Positions 16,027 to 24,231 of a stretch of DNA of 64,000 nucleotides are shown here, in pieces. Source of the stretch: Nitrospirota bacterium (lineage in GTDB: Bacteria > Nitrospirota > Thermodesulfovibrionia > Thermodesulfovibrionales > JdFR-88). A program made the position numbers and the translations under genes. Each line of letters opens with the position of its first letter. Position 1 is the stretch's first letter. Location: positions 96,934-160,933 of the forward strand of contig JAJYIR010000002.1 in NCBI GenBank assembly GCA_021789935.1. The letters run 5' to 3'. Under the pieces are notes generated by a model. The model was not told the DNA's origin, made no database searches, and saw only the letters and a list, made by a program, of their open reading frames with translations.

Positions 16027-16420
16027 CGTGTTCGCCTCCTTTCAAGATTTTTTTATCATTAAGGCTCAAGAGATAATCGACAACGTCATCAATCTGCTGG
16101 CTGGTCAGTATCTTGTTGGCCCCGAAAGGCGGCATTATGGTGTCCGGCATGAATTTCCTTTCATCCCACACCCTCTCCCGCAACATTTCCCTGTCCTTTT
16201 CGGAGTAGTTCTTCATGGCCTCGATAAGATTCGGCCCGACATCCCCCGGGAATTCCATCCCGGGCACCACATGGCATGCCGCGCAGTTGCCGAGTTTTTT
16301 CGTGTCGACGACTTTTTTGCCGGCTTCCGCGCTGCCTCCGGCCAGCACGGCGGTTGGCAGGGTCAAAAAAGTCAAAAACGCAAACGTCAGACCCAGAGCC
16401 GCAATTTTACTGGTTCTCAT
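16010..16420 (-). CDS. soxX: Monoheme c-type cytochrome SoxX
   Basis: This 136-residue protein has a signal peptide (about 1-28) and one heme site, GNCAACH (about 44-50). The SoxX-like blocks EFPGDVGPNL and PDTIMPPFGANKIL follow; the Met in the latter is the likely sixth heme ligand. With SoxA it forms SoxAX and receives electrons from thiosulfate coupling to SoxY. A GGAGGAGAGGGG precedes the ATG. It is followed with overlap by soxY. Confidence 0.92.
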   Translation of the reverse strand: MRTSKIAALGLTFAFLTFLTLPTAVLAGGSAEAGKKVVDTKKLGNCAACHVVPGMEFPGDVGPNLIEAMKNYSEKDREMLRERVWDERKFMPDTIMPPFGANKILTSQQIDDVVDYLLSLNDKKILKGGEHDGAGR

Positions 16421-16456
16421 TCCCCTCTCCTCCTTTCTTTTTAAAAAAACTTGCCT

Positions 16457-16867
16457 CTATTTTGCGCAAAAAAGGCTTTTGATTCCCACACGATGGCAAA
16501 CAAGGTCCTTGAAATCCTCTTTTGTCACCACACCCGGTATTCTAAGCAGTTCCTTGTTTCCGGGGCCTATGAAAATAAGAGTGGGGACCCCAAAGACCCC
16601 ATATCTTCTCTTGAGCCCGGTCCCGGCCAGTCCTTCCCCGTCCAGTTTCTCCGTCCCGTAAACATTTATTTTTTCCACACTGATATTATTCTGAAAGATT
16701 TTTTTTATCGATGGGTCATAGATCACATCATCCATCATTTTGCACCACTTGCAATTATCCCTGTAGAAAAAAAGCAGCCGGAGGTTTTTCCCGGACGCAC
16801 CGTATGCGGACGCCGCAGCCGAGGTCATCACGAGCAGGCAAAAAATCAAAATGGCGGATTTCTTCAT
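16457..16867 (-). CDS. soxW: SoxW-like periplasmic thioredoxin
   Basis: From the ATG at 16867 this is a 136-residue exported thioredoxin-fold protein: signal peptide (about 1-24), active site NCKWCKMM (CxxC at about 38-41) and the cis-Pro loop GVPTLIF. SoxW-type thioredoxins reduce the SoxY/SoxS side in several sulfur oxidisers. It is the first gene of the sox transcript. The longer frame back to 17014 is rejected because it hides the signal peptide and has no family similarity. An ATG two codons earlier (16873) would lie upstream of the predicted sigma-54 start. No Shine-Dalgarno is evident. Confidence 0.8.
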   Translation of the reverse strand: MKKSAILIFCLLVMTSAAASAYGASGKNLRLLFFYRDNCKWCKMMDDVIYDPSIKKIFQNNISVEKINVYGTEKLDGEGLAGTGLKRRYGVFGVPTLIFIGPGNKELLRIPGVVTKEDFKDLVCHRVGIKSLFCAK

Positions 16868-16881
16868 TTCCATAAAAGAAA

Positions 16882-16897
16882 TGCAAAATACATGCCC
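16882..16897 (-). promoter_or_regulatory. Sigma-54 (-24/-12) promoter of the sox operon
   Basis: On the minus strand GGGCATGTATTTTGCA matches TGGCACG-N4-TTGCA except at positions 1 and 6, with the exact 11-bp GG-to-GC offset. The predicted start near 16871 is about 4 nt from the soxW-like ATG at 16867, so the first gene would be nearly leaderless. That is odd for sigma-54 and is the main caveat. Confidence 0.65.
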
Positions 16898-16923
16898 ATA
16901 CAACCTCGCAAAAAAGCACACCG

Positions 16924-16973
16924 TTGTCCCTTTTTGCACAATTTGGCCTCTTTTTATGTGCAATTCAGAACAT
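16924..16973. promoter_or_regulatory. Enhancer: inverted pair of 17-bp activator sites upstream of sox
   Basis: TGTGCAATTCAGAACAT (16957-16973) matches the reverse complement of the yeeE-proximal site at 15 of 17 positions. A weaker partner, TTGTCCCTTTTTGCACA (16924-16940, about 11 of 17), lies in inverted orientation 16 bp away, exactly the spacing seen upstream of yeeE. The sites centre about 61 and 94 bp upstream of the predicted start. Confidence 0.6.
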
Positions 16974-17042
16974 TTCTGTCCATCATAAGCGGAAGTCATT
17001 TTTGTGGCAGGCACAAAAGCAGGCAGCAGCGGAAGAGGCGGA

Positions 17043-17993
17043 TCAGATCAGTTCGCAGTCCGCATGGATAAAAAAGTGGTCCGAGGCCCTTCGGGCCACC
17101 GGCCACCAGGAGGTGCCTCCGGGGCTGAAGACGTGGAATTCCTTCAAGATGAACCGCCGCTTTGACGGCAATATATAATCAAGTCTTGCCGTAAGCAATC
17201 CGGATTTGTCGGCCCCTGGCCAGCCGGCGCCACCTTCCTCAAGGAATGTCTTTTCATTCGTCCCGGGCCTTATGAGATTTTCGTTTTCAAGGAGGTCCTT
17301 TATCACCTCGCAAGTGCCGACCCCCGCCTCCGGGTCCGTGTTGAGGTCTCCCATTACAACAAACGGCTCGTCCGCCAAAAGGGCTGAAACGCCATGCATG
17401 TCCTGCCCGCTTATATATCTTTCCAGGAAACGGAGCTGGTCGGCGTTTCTCCTGAAGTTCATTTGATTTCTGAGGGGAACGGTCGGATGGAGCAGGACAA
17501 AATGCACCGCCGTTTTGTCTATCTCAATGGGTATGTCCAGGAACACAGTGCTCCAAAGCGGAAAACTTTCCGGGCATTCCGCCTCATCGCAATAATCCGG
17601 AGACATTGCCCTCCATGGCACATCCTTGTAATTTTTGATGGCCCCGAAATCCATCCTGTGCCTGCTCAGGCAGGCTATCCCGTACTGCCCCTTGAAACGT
17701 CCAAATCCTTTGTAGTCGAAAGGGGGAGGGAAACCGGCCGGGACCCCGGAGTTCGTTTCCCCGATATGGAAAAAGGGATAATCAACCGGGGCCTCTCCCT
17801 TATGGAGAAAATTTTCCACAAAAGTGCGTGGGGCAGCCGGGTCCGCTTCCATCTCATTTATTGAAAGCACATCGGGGGCGAATCTTTTTATTATTTTTGC
17901 GGCCGCCACAGCCTGGAGGTTTCCCGGGTCCCGGAGTTTATCCATCGTCAGGTCCCTTATATTGAACTGGCCGAACCGCACAGGCGTAGGCAT
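17043..17993 (-). CDS. Endonuclease/exonuclease/phosphatase-fold protein
   Basis: This 316-residue protein has the EEP (DNase I-like) fold. Motifs seen are FGQFNIRDL at the N-terminus, the metal-binding Glu in VLSINEMEAD, HFVLLHPTVP, FVVMGDLNTDP (catalytic D-x-N) and the terminal RASDHFFIHAD (catalytic Asp-His). The substrate could be nucleic acid, an inositol phosphate or a phosphodiester. No signal peptide is seen. It lies upstream of the sox promoter region, whose enhancer begins 70 nt past this gene's stop. Confidence 0.82.
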   Translation of the reverse strand: MPTPVRFGQFNIRDLTMDKLRDPGNLQAVAAAKIIKRFAPDVLSINEMEADPAAPRTFVENFLHKGEAPVDYPFFHIGETNSGVPAGFPPPFDYKGFGRFKGQYGIACLSRHRMDFGAIKNYKDVPWRAMSPDYCDEAECPESFPLWSTVFLDIPIEIDKTAVHFVLLHPTVPLRNQMNFRRNADQLRFLERYISGQDMHGVSALLADEPFVVMGDLNTDPEAGVGTCEVIKDLLENENLIRPGTNEKTFLEEGGAGWPGADKSGLLTARLDYILPSKRRFILKEFHVFSPGGTSWWPVARRASDHFFIHADCELI

Positions 17994-18077
17994 TACATAA
18001 AAATATCAGAAAACATGCGGCGTGTCATACAAATACCCACCCGGCCGCGTTATGTGTTAAACTTCACTATAGCCATC

Positions 18078-18728
18078 ATGAACACCGCCGGAAGCAGAGA
18101 TTTCAACAAGGAAGCCGCCCAGTGGGACCAGGACCAAAGAAGGGTAAAGCTGGCCTCGGACGTTGCCGCTGCGATTATCCGTGAGGTCTCTCCTACACGG
18201 GATATGGACGCGCTGGATTTCGGATGCGGCACAGGCCTTGTCACGCTCCATCTCCAGCCCCTGGTAAAAACCATGACCGCGGTAGACAGCTCCAGCGGCA
18301 TGCTGGGGGTCCTGGAAGAAAAGCTAAAAATCCGGAACATCAGCAATGTAAACCCCGTTTTTATCGATTTTGAAAGTGGGGCACATCTGCGGAAACCTAT
18401 CGTTGAAGGCAAGAAATTCCACCTGCTCGTAAGCAGCATGACTATGCATCACGTGCCCGATACCGCCGTGCTTCTGCGCATGTGGCATGATCTGCTTTTG
18501 CCGGAAGGCCTCATCTGCGCCGCGGACCTGGATGCCGAGGACGGCTCATTCCACGGGGACAACACGGGCGTCTACCATTTTGGCTTCGAGCGCGCAAAGC
18601 TGATGGAGCTGATGCGGCGGGCCGGTTTCAAAAACCTCCGGGACTCAACTGCCTCCACCATGGTAAAAGAGGTGGAAGGCAAAAGCCGGGAGTTCACGGT
18701 CTTTCTGATAACAGGAAGAAAGTCTTAA
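18078..18728 (+). CDS. Class I SAM-dependent methyltransferase
   Basis: From the ATG at 18078 the product has 216 residues. The Rossmann methyltransferase core shows motif I LDFGCGTGLVTL, motif II AVDSSSGML and a post-motif MTMHHVPDTAVLL, as in UbiE/Methyltransf_11-type small-molecule methylases. The substrate cannot be told. The upstream in-frame ATG at 18015 would add 21 residues without family similarity. It is divergent from the EEP gene, and a small coiled-coil gene follows after 19 nt, probably co-transcribed. Confidence 0.82.
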   Translation: MNTAGSRDFNKEAAQWDQDQRRVKLASDVAAAIIREVSPTRDMDALDFGCGTGLVTLHLQPLVKTMTAVDSSSGMLGVLEEKLKIRNISNVNPVFIDFESGAHLRKPIVEGKKFHLLVSSMTMHHVPDTAVLLRMWHDLLLPEGLICAADLDAEDGSFHGDNTGVYHFGFERAKLMELMRRAGFKNLRDSTASTMVKEVEGKSREFTVFLITGRKS

Positions 18729-18747
18729 AAGAAAAGGATTTTCTTAT

Positions 18748-18993
18748 TTGATACCGGAGGCGCCTGAAACGGAAAACCTTTCCACTGAGCAGCTCAAGGC
18801 CGAACTGGAACGTCTGAAGGACGAACTGTGCGATATGGAAGAGGTCCATACGTTCACCTTCCAGAAGACCCAGGTGCATATAAGCGCAGAAAAGGTCTGC
18901 AGCATGCAGGCAGAGTTCGATGAAGAATGCAGGCAGTACAGGGAACGGATCGCCCTGATAGAAAAAGAACTTTCAAAAAGAGGCGCCCTCTAG
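18748..18993 (+). CDS. Small coiled-coil protein of unknown function
   Basis: This 81-residue acidic, mostly helical protein (LSTEQLKAELERLKDELCD and CRQYRERIALIEKELSKR) is likely to form a two-helix coiled coil. The start is a TTG at 18748 with AAGGA about 10 nt upstream; the next ATG would remove the first helix. I do not recognise a named family. A MITE-like element is inserted so that its left CTAG target overlaps this gene's TAG stop, so the original C-terminus may have been longer. Confidence 0.6.
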   Translation: MIPEAPETENLSTEQLKAELERLKDELCDMEEVHTFTFQKTQVHISAEKVCSMQAEFDEECRQYRERIALIEKELSKRGAL

Positions 18994-19195
18994 TGTAGTG
19001 TCCCTAACAGTTCTTTACATTTGGCTCAGGAATGTTTTGGGCCGTCATTCCCGCGCAGGCGGGAATCCAATTTACAAAAACGTCAAAATGGATGCCCGAT
19101 TAAGACACTCGGGCATGACGACCTTAGAGATGCTTATGTTTCTAAACCTTACTTGAAAGCTGTTATGTAAAGCTATTTACGGGACAGGACTCTAG
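18990..19195. mobile_element. MITE-like non-autonomous element (about 200 bp)
   Basis: CTAG occurs at both ends (18990-18993 and 19192-19195). The terminal inverted repeats are imperfect: the left reads GTGTCCCTAACAG...CTTTACAT and the right, reverse-complemented, reads CTGTCCCGTAAATAGCTTTACAT. The interior has a second inverted pair, GTCATTCCCG..CGGGAATCC against GGATGCCCG..CGGGCATGAC. It has no coding capacity. CTAG with duplication of TA is the known target of IS630-type elements, and an IS630-like transposase remnant lies 2.7 kb away, so mobilisation by that family is inferred. Confidence 0.7.
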
Positions 19196-19226
19196 TCTTC
19201 GCCCCGGTTTCTTTTACGCCCGGGTT

Positions 19227-20009
19227 TCAACTGTGGACCAACGGCAGCCGGTTTCCCATCCCCTTAAGCGCATTCAAGGCATCCTCCGTCTTAAACACAA
19301 GTTTTTCATAAACTATCCCAAGATACTCATGAAGACAGGTATTGGCCCCGCCGAGGTCTGATGGCAGGTAATCCGCCCAGCCGTATTCCGGCTTGGCCGT
19401 TTGTAAATCGGCGGGGACGGCGACCGGGCGCATTTTTTCATGCCTGAAGCACAGCAAGGACCTTCTCATGTGGTATGCCGAAGTGACAAGAAGAGGGGCT
19501 GTAAAATGATGGGCCTCGCACAGCTTTTTAACGTATCTCGCGTTTTCCAGGGTGTCCCTGCTTTTGTCCTCAAGGAGTATGTCCGCCGCGGGCACGCCGA
19601 GCCCGGCAAGGTACCGGGCATCTATGGGCGCCTCCGCTTTCCCCCATGAATAGACCTGGCCGCCCGAAACTATGATGGGGACATGCAAAACCCTGTACAG
19701 GCTGACGGCGGTGATCATCCTCTCTGAAGTATCAGCCGAGGGCACATTGCCCGATACTCCTCCGCCAAGCATGACTATCACATCGCCCTGCGGGTGGGCG
19801 GGATATCTCAGTCCGGCCTGAAGACCATTCATCAGCCTGTCCGTAACTGGGCTGATGGAAAGAAGCCATATTAAAAGACCGGTCGCGATGTTCAGCAAGC
19901 CCATCCTGAACGATCTTCTGAAAAAGAAAAGGCCGGAGCATATCAGGATGAGAACGAACAACCCCGGGGGCAGCAGAAAAGGCGAAACAGCTTTTTTAAA
20001 GATAAACAT
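19227..20009 (-). CDS. YdcF/ElyC-family (DUF218) membrane protein
   Basis: This 260-residue protein has two N-terminal membrane segments (about 8-28 and 34-52) and a DUF218 domain in about 75-235. Family blocks seen are GDVIVMLGGGV, PIIVSGGQVY, LEDKSRDTLENARYV and PLLVTSAYHMRRSLLCF. ElyC and SanA relatives affect envelope integrity and vancomycin sensitivity, but the biochemical activity is unsettled. It is a monocistronic-looking gene between the MITE and a 360-nt gene-free stretch. Confidence 0.85.
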   Translation of the reverse strand: MFIFKKAVSPFLLPPGLFVLILICSGLFFFRRSFRMGLLNIATGLLIWLLSISPVTDRLMNGLQAGLRYPAHPQGDVIVMLGGGVSGNVPSADTSERMITAVSLYRVLHVPIIVSGGQVYSWGKAEAPIDARYLAGLGVPAADILLEDKSRDTLENARYVKKLCEAHHFTAPLLVTSAYHMRRSLLCFRHEKMRPVAVPADLQTAKPEYGWADYLPSDLGGANTCLHEYLGIVYEKLVFKTEDALNALKGMGNRLPLVHS

Positions 20010-20371
20010 CAGGCTTGTTCCCCTGCATTGATTATTTACAACAAATCAATTATACCAGACAGGGCATGGCAAACACAGATGCCGCACCGCACAAAAGATC
20101 GAAACAGGAATAGCAGGGGCTCAATAGAACATTATCCATGCAAGCCCTCCGGCATTTATGCATTTATGGATGCAAGGACTTCGGAGGGCAACTAAAACCG
20201 GTCCGCCAGCGCGGACTTCGTCCCGCAAGTCCTCGCGGTAGGGCGTCTGGGACTACGCGGATTACAGAAAGAAATGTGAGATGCGCCCCTGGATTTGCTT
20301 TCCCCCCGTTTTTCATTCCGAATTTATGATGGAACGGATTTCTAAAAGAATGTGGGATGTGTCACGGATTA
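20010..20371. other. Gene-free stretch with short inverted repeats
   Basis: I see no gene here. GCCCTCCG (20144-20151) and CGGAGGGC (20182-20189) form an inverted pair around a loop that contains repeated ATTTATG. GTCCGCCAGCGCGGAC follows at about 20202-20217, then CCGCAAGTCCTCGCGG. The mix of short palindromes suggests decayed repeat DNA. Confidence 0.4.
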
Positions 20372-21227
<856 letters not shown>

Positions 21228-21668
21228 TCAAGATTCTTCACTGTTAGGAGGAGTGCGCAAGCGTATAGCCGCACTGCGCCTGCGTTTTCCCTCAAGCCTA
21301 TGTTCCCGTGACGCCCTGGTTGGTGCGGTTTTCCTTCGGCGTTTGGGCCGTTGACAAGCTTTTTTTAGAAGTTCTACCAGACGATTAACCGCATCCTCCC
21401 TGTTACGCTCCTGTGTGCGGAATTGACCGGCCTCAATTACAAGCACGCCATCTTTTGTAATTCGACTTCCCGCCACTACCATCAGGCGCAGCCGCACCTC
21501 TGCCGGGAGCGAGCGTGAATGAGCTGCATCAAAGCGGAGCTGCACGGCAGAAGAAACTTTATTGACGTTCTGACCACCGGGACCTGACGCGCGAATAAAG
21601 TGCATCTCAAGCTCGTCTTCGTTTATGGCAATATCGGTGGTAACTGGTATCATCACATTTATGGGCAT
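21228..21668 (-). CDS. arfB: Alternative ribosome-rescue peptidyl-tRNA hydrolase ArfB (YaeJ)
   Basis: This 146-residue protein has the release-factor catalytic core with the GGQ motif (RASGPGGQNVNKVSS, about 28-42). It has a long basic C-terminal tail (RPKRRRKTAPTRASREHR and RRRSAAIRLR) that in ArfB enters the empty mRNA channel. It hydrolyses peptidyl-tRNA on stalled ribosomes without a codon. There is no codon-recognition domain, which separates it from RF1 and RF2. The gene lies alone at the edge of the mobile-element debris. Confidence 0.93.
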   Translation of the reverse strand: MPINVMIPVTTDIAINEDELEMHFIRASGPGGQNVNKVSSAVQLRFDAAHSRSLPAEVRLRLMVVAGSRITKDGVLVIEAGQFRTQERNREDAVNRLVELLKKACQRPKRRRKTAPTRASREHRLEGKRRRSAAIRLRTPPNSEES

Positions 21669-21712
21669 ACCCTCGATTTTTTGCTATTTAAGCAACCTTC
21701 TTTTTCAGTCGT

Positions 21713-21928
21713 TTAAATAATAGTAATCCTCGCCTGCTTGCGCGTCTGTGCGAGATCATAATTTATCTGCATCCGGAGCCACGTCTCCGCCGTACCACCG
21801 GAAGTTTTCTCGAAGCGGATCGCCATTTCCGGTGTGACGCGGCTGTGGCCGGTAACAACCCTGTGAAGCTGCTGACGTGTAACCTGGAGTCCCTCAGCGG
21901 CTTCTGCAACACTTATTAACCCGGCAAC
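21713..21928 (-). pseudogene. higA: HigA-type antitoxin remnant, N-terminus missing
   Basis: A 71-codon frame on the minus strand gives the C-terminal two thirds of a HigA/XRE antitoxin: VAEAAEGLQVTRQQLHRVV, then TPEMAIRFEKT and TAETWLRMQINYDLAQ, ending at the TAA at 21713-21715. An in-frame TAA immediately upstream and the lack of a start codon show that the first 25-30 residues are gone. The break coincides with the end of an IS630-type transposase fragment, so insertion probably truncated the gene. No HigB toxin gene is nearby. Confidence 0.75.
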
Positions 21929-21940
21929 TTAACAGTGAAC

Positions 21941-22096
21941 CTATGCTGCATAGTCTATCCTCGGGTGCTTGAAGTATTTTTTAATCCGTTCAGGCAACTT
22001 CTGCAGTTTACGCATGTGTGATACCACTTTCTTTTTCAAAGCCTTTTCGTTACGGGCAGGAAGTCCCGAATGTACAGCAGATTTCAGGAAAAAAGG
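21941..22096 (-). pseudogene. C-terminal fragment of an IS630-family transposase
   Basis: A minus-strand frame ending at the TAG at 21941-21943 reads FLKSAVHSGLPARNEKAL, KKKVVSHMRKLQKLPERI and KKYFKHPRIDYAA. This basic, P-x-R-I-KKYF-type ending is characteristic of IS630-like transposases. The DDE catalytic core is absent. The fragment is bounded on its 5' side by the RAYT element and on its 3' side, within about 15 nt, by the HigA remnant. Confidence 0.6.
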
Positions 22097-22099
22097 GAA

Positions 22100-22858
22100 A
22101 AAAGGGGACGGTTCTATTTTTCACTTTTCCTTGGCCGCCCTCTCGCCCCAACCACCTCTTTTACCTTATAGTCCGTCCGCACTTTCTTCGTGAATTCCTC
22201 GCCCCCATACACAAGTCTTCCGTCCATAGCGCCTTTCATTGCGCCTTTTTCCAGCATCCCTTTCACGAATTGCCGGTATAATTTTCTTCGCTCAGATGCC
22301 GTAGCGGAAAACTCATAAAAGACCGGATCCTCATCCGTTACGGTGTCCCTTTTCCCGTAAGCATAATAATTATAGCTGCTCCAGGCATATTCCTTCGGGT
22401 CTTCAACAATTCCTGCCCTTACGGGATTAAGCTCAACGTAACTCGCACAGGCCAGCAGATAGTCGTCCTTGGATATCAGGATACTCTTGAACCTGTCTTG
22501 CCAGAAATGGCCGGTATGCCTTTGTTGCCTTTTAAAATAGAGGGCATACGAGAGGTTAATCCCTTTCATAATGTCTGCGAGCCTGCCACCTTTTTCCGAG
22601 GGCTCGATCACGAGGTGGACATGGTTGCCCATCAGCACGTAATGATACAGCAGAAATCCATATTTTTCTTTATAGCGGGAAAGAATGCCAAGGTAATAGC
22701 CGTAATCGTCCGGATTCTTGAATACTGCCTGACGGTTGTTGCCGCGGGTCAGCACATGGTAGATATGGCCTTCCGGCGCTGTCCTCGAAATCCTCGGCAT
22801 GCGGAGAATTTAACAAAACGGGGCAGTCTTGTCAAGAAAAATAGAACCGTCCCCTTTT
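22100..22858 (-). mobile_element. RAYT (REP-associated tyrosine transposase) element with perfect 22-bp terminal inverted repeats
   Basis: AAAAGGGGACGGTTCTATTT.. (22100-22121) is exactly inverted at 22837-22858, bracketing a single Y1 transposase gene. The left repeat overlaps the last codons and stop of the transposase. GGGGACGGTTC-type repeats bracketing RAYT genes fit a REP-domesticated IS200/IS605-like unit. No obvious target duplication is seen, as expected for HUH transposition. Confidence 0.85.
22114..22800 (-). CDS. REP-associated tyrosine transposase (Y1_Tnp, IS200-like)
   Basis: This 228-residue single-strand transposase has the RAYT signature start (PRISRTAPEGHIYHVLTRG), the HUH motif in MGNHVHLVIEP (about 57-67) and the tyrosine region in LLACASYVELNPVRAGIV (about 113-130), then a basic tail ending GRPRKSEK. 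It appears intact. Enzymes of this group act on REP-like hairpins. It is the only complete mobile-element gene in the window. Confidence 0.9.
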   Translation of the reverse strand: MPRISRTAPEGHIYHVLTRGNNRQAVFKNPDDYGYYLGILSRYKEKYGFLLYHYVLMGNHVHLVIEPSEKGGRLADIMKGINLSYALYFKRQQRHTGHFWQDRFKSILISKDDYLLACASYVELNPVRAGIVEDPKEYAWSSYNYYAYGKRDTVTDEDPVFYEFSATASERRKLYRQFVKGMLEKGAMKGAMDGRLVYGGEEFTKKVRTDYKVKEVVGARGRPRKSEK

Positions 22859-22889
22859 ATCTTTTATCCCTGAGAAATGGGGGTTTTTT

Positions 22890-24131
22890 TTACAGGTTGT
22901 CCAGCATGTGCCCCAGTTTCTTTTTCTTGGTCTGCAGGTAGAGCACGTTTTTTTCGTGAGGCTTCATCTGGATAGGCACTCTTTCCACCATACGGAGCCC
23001 GTAGCCTTCCAGCCCGATTATCTTCTTGGGGTTGTTCGTTATCAGGCGCATGTCCCGCACACCCAGATCCACGAGGATCTGTGCGCCTATGCCGTAGTCC
23101 CTGAGGTCCGCCTTGAAACCAAGCTTCAGGTTGGCCTCAACGGTGTCCAGCCCTTTTTCCTGGAGCTCATAAGCCTGCAGCTTGCTGGCAAGCCCTATGC
23201 CGCGCCCCTCCTGCCTCATGTAGAGAATGATGCCTTTGCCCTCTTTTTCTATCATCTTCATTGCTGCATGGAGCTGCCAGCCGCAGTCGCACCTTCTCGA
23301 ACCGAATACGTCCCCGGTGAGGCACTCCGAATGCACGCGTACCAGAACCTTGTCCCCCGGCTTGATATCACCTTTCACCAGTGCAAGGTGAGTGTTCTGG
23401 TCTACCATGTTATTGTAGGCTATCGCTCTGAAGTCTCCGTACTCGGTTGGCAAAGAGACGTTGGCGGCCTTCGTTACGAACCTTTCGGTCCGCATGCGGT
23501 AATTTATCAGGTCCTTGACGGTCACAAGCTTGATGCCGTGTTTCTTTGAAAACTGTATAAGCTCGGGCACCCGGGCCATGGTCCCGTCATCGCTCATTAC
23601 CTCGCAGATGACCCCGGCAGGATACAGGCCCGCCAGCCTTGCCAGGTCCACCGAACCCTCCGTCTGTCCCGCGCGCTGAAGCACCCCCCCCGGTTTCGCT
23701 TTCAGGGGGAAAACGTGGCCAGGCCTGGCCAGGTCTTCGGGCTTTGTCTTCGGGTCTATCGCCGTCTTTATTGTTATGGCCCTGTCATGGGCGGAAATCC
23801 CGGTGGTAACACCCTTTTTGGCCTCGATGGACACCGTGAAGGCGGTCCCGAAAGAAGATGTGTTCACATCCGCCATCATCGGGAGATTAAGGTACTCCAC
23901 CCGCTCGGGCACAAGCGTAAGGCAGATAAGCCCCCTGCCGTGCTTGGCCATGAAGTTCACATCCGCGGCGCTCACCTTCGTGGCAGCCATGCAGAGGTCC
24001 CCCTCATTTTCCCTGTCTTCATCGTCTACAAGAATCACCATCTTTCCATCCGCGATATCTTTTATGGCGTCTTCTATGGTGTCGAAGCCGGGCTTTTCCA
24101 CTTCGTCTCTTCCTTTACCTTTCCTGTCCAT
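22890..24131 (-). CDS. ribBA: Bifunctional 3,4-dihydroxy-2-butanone-4-phosphate synthase / GTP cyclohydrolase II
   Basis: This 413-residue fusion makes both precursors of riboflavin. The RibB domain (about 15-210) shows [21 protein letters not shown] and [11 protein letters not shown]. The RibA domain (about 215-410) shows the zinc-binding motif [17 protein letters not shown] and [16 protein letters not shown]. The start ATGGACAGG and the sequence before it match the repeat family at 2018-2246, so the translation start appears to come from a repeat unit. It follows ribE on the same strand. Confidence 0.96.
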   Translation of the reverse strand: MDRKGKGRDEVEKPGFDTIEDAIKDIADGKMVILVDDEDRENEGDLCMAATKVSAADVNFMAKHGRGLICLTLVPERVEYLNLPMMADVNTSSFGTAFTVSIEAKKGVTTGISAHDRAITIKTAIDPKTKPEDLARPGHVFPLKAKPGGVLQRAGQTEGSVDLARLAGLYPAGVICEVMSDDGTMARVPELIQFSKKHGIKLVTVKDLINYRMRTERFVTKAANVSLPTEYGDFRAIAYNNMVDQNTHLALVKGDIKPGDKVLVRVHSECLTGDVFGSRRCDCGWQLHAAMKMIEKEGKGIILYMRQEGRGIGLASKLQAYELQEKGLDTVEANLKLGFKADLRDYGIGAQILVDLGVRDMRLITNNPKKIIGLEGYGLRMVERVPIQMKPHEKNVLYLQTKKKKLGHMLDNL

Positions 24132-24218
24132 TTTTATTCCCTTCGGGAATCGAATGTAATGATTTCCTTTTTTAATATCCGCTCACTGCCCCCACGGGCA
24201 CGCTCGCTATCCATGTTA
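24127..24218 (-). repeat. Diverged copy of the 88-bp repeat, overlapping the ribBA start
   Basis: Read on the minus strand, this starts ATGGATAGCGAGCGTGCCCG, continues GTGAGCGG, then ATTCGATTCCCGAAGGGAAT and AAAAATGGACAG. The layout and much of the sequence match the 2018-2246 units: GCGAGCG block, GTGAGCG block, palindrome around CCGAAGGG, then AAAAATGGACAG. It could also encode a 26-residue leader peptide ([13 protein letters not shown]..). Confidence 0.65.
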
Positions 24219-24231
24219 TTAAAATAAAATT

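Noticed and set aside
16868..17014. N-terminal extension of the soxW-like frame
   Set aside because: It would bury a clear signal peptide, has no family match, and contains the sigma-54 promoter.
24132..24231. Possible FMN riboswitch before ribBA
   Set aside because: The sequence is explained by the repeat family, and none of the conserved FMN-aptamer segments is visible.
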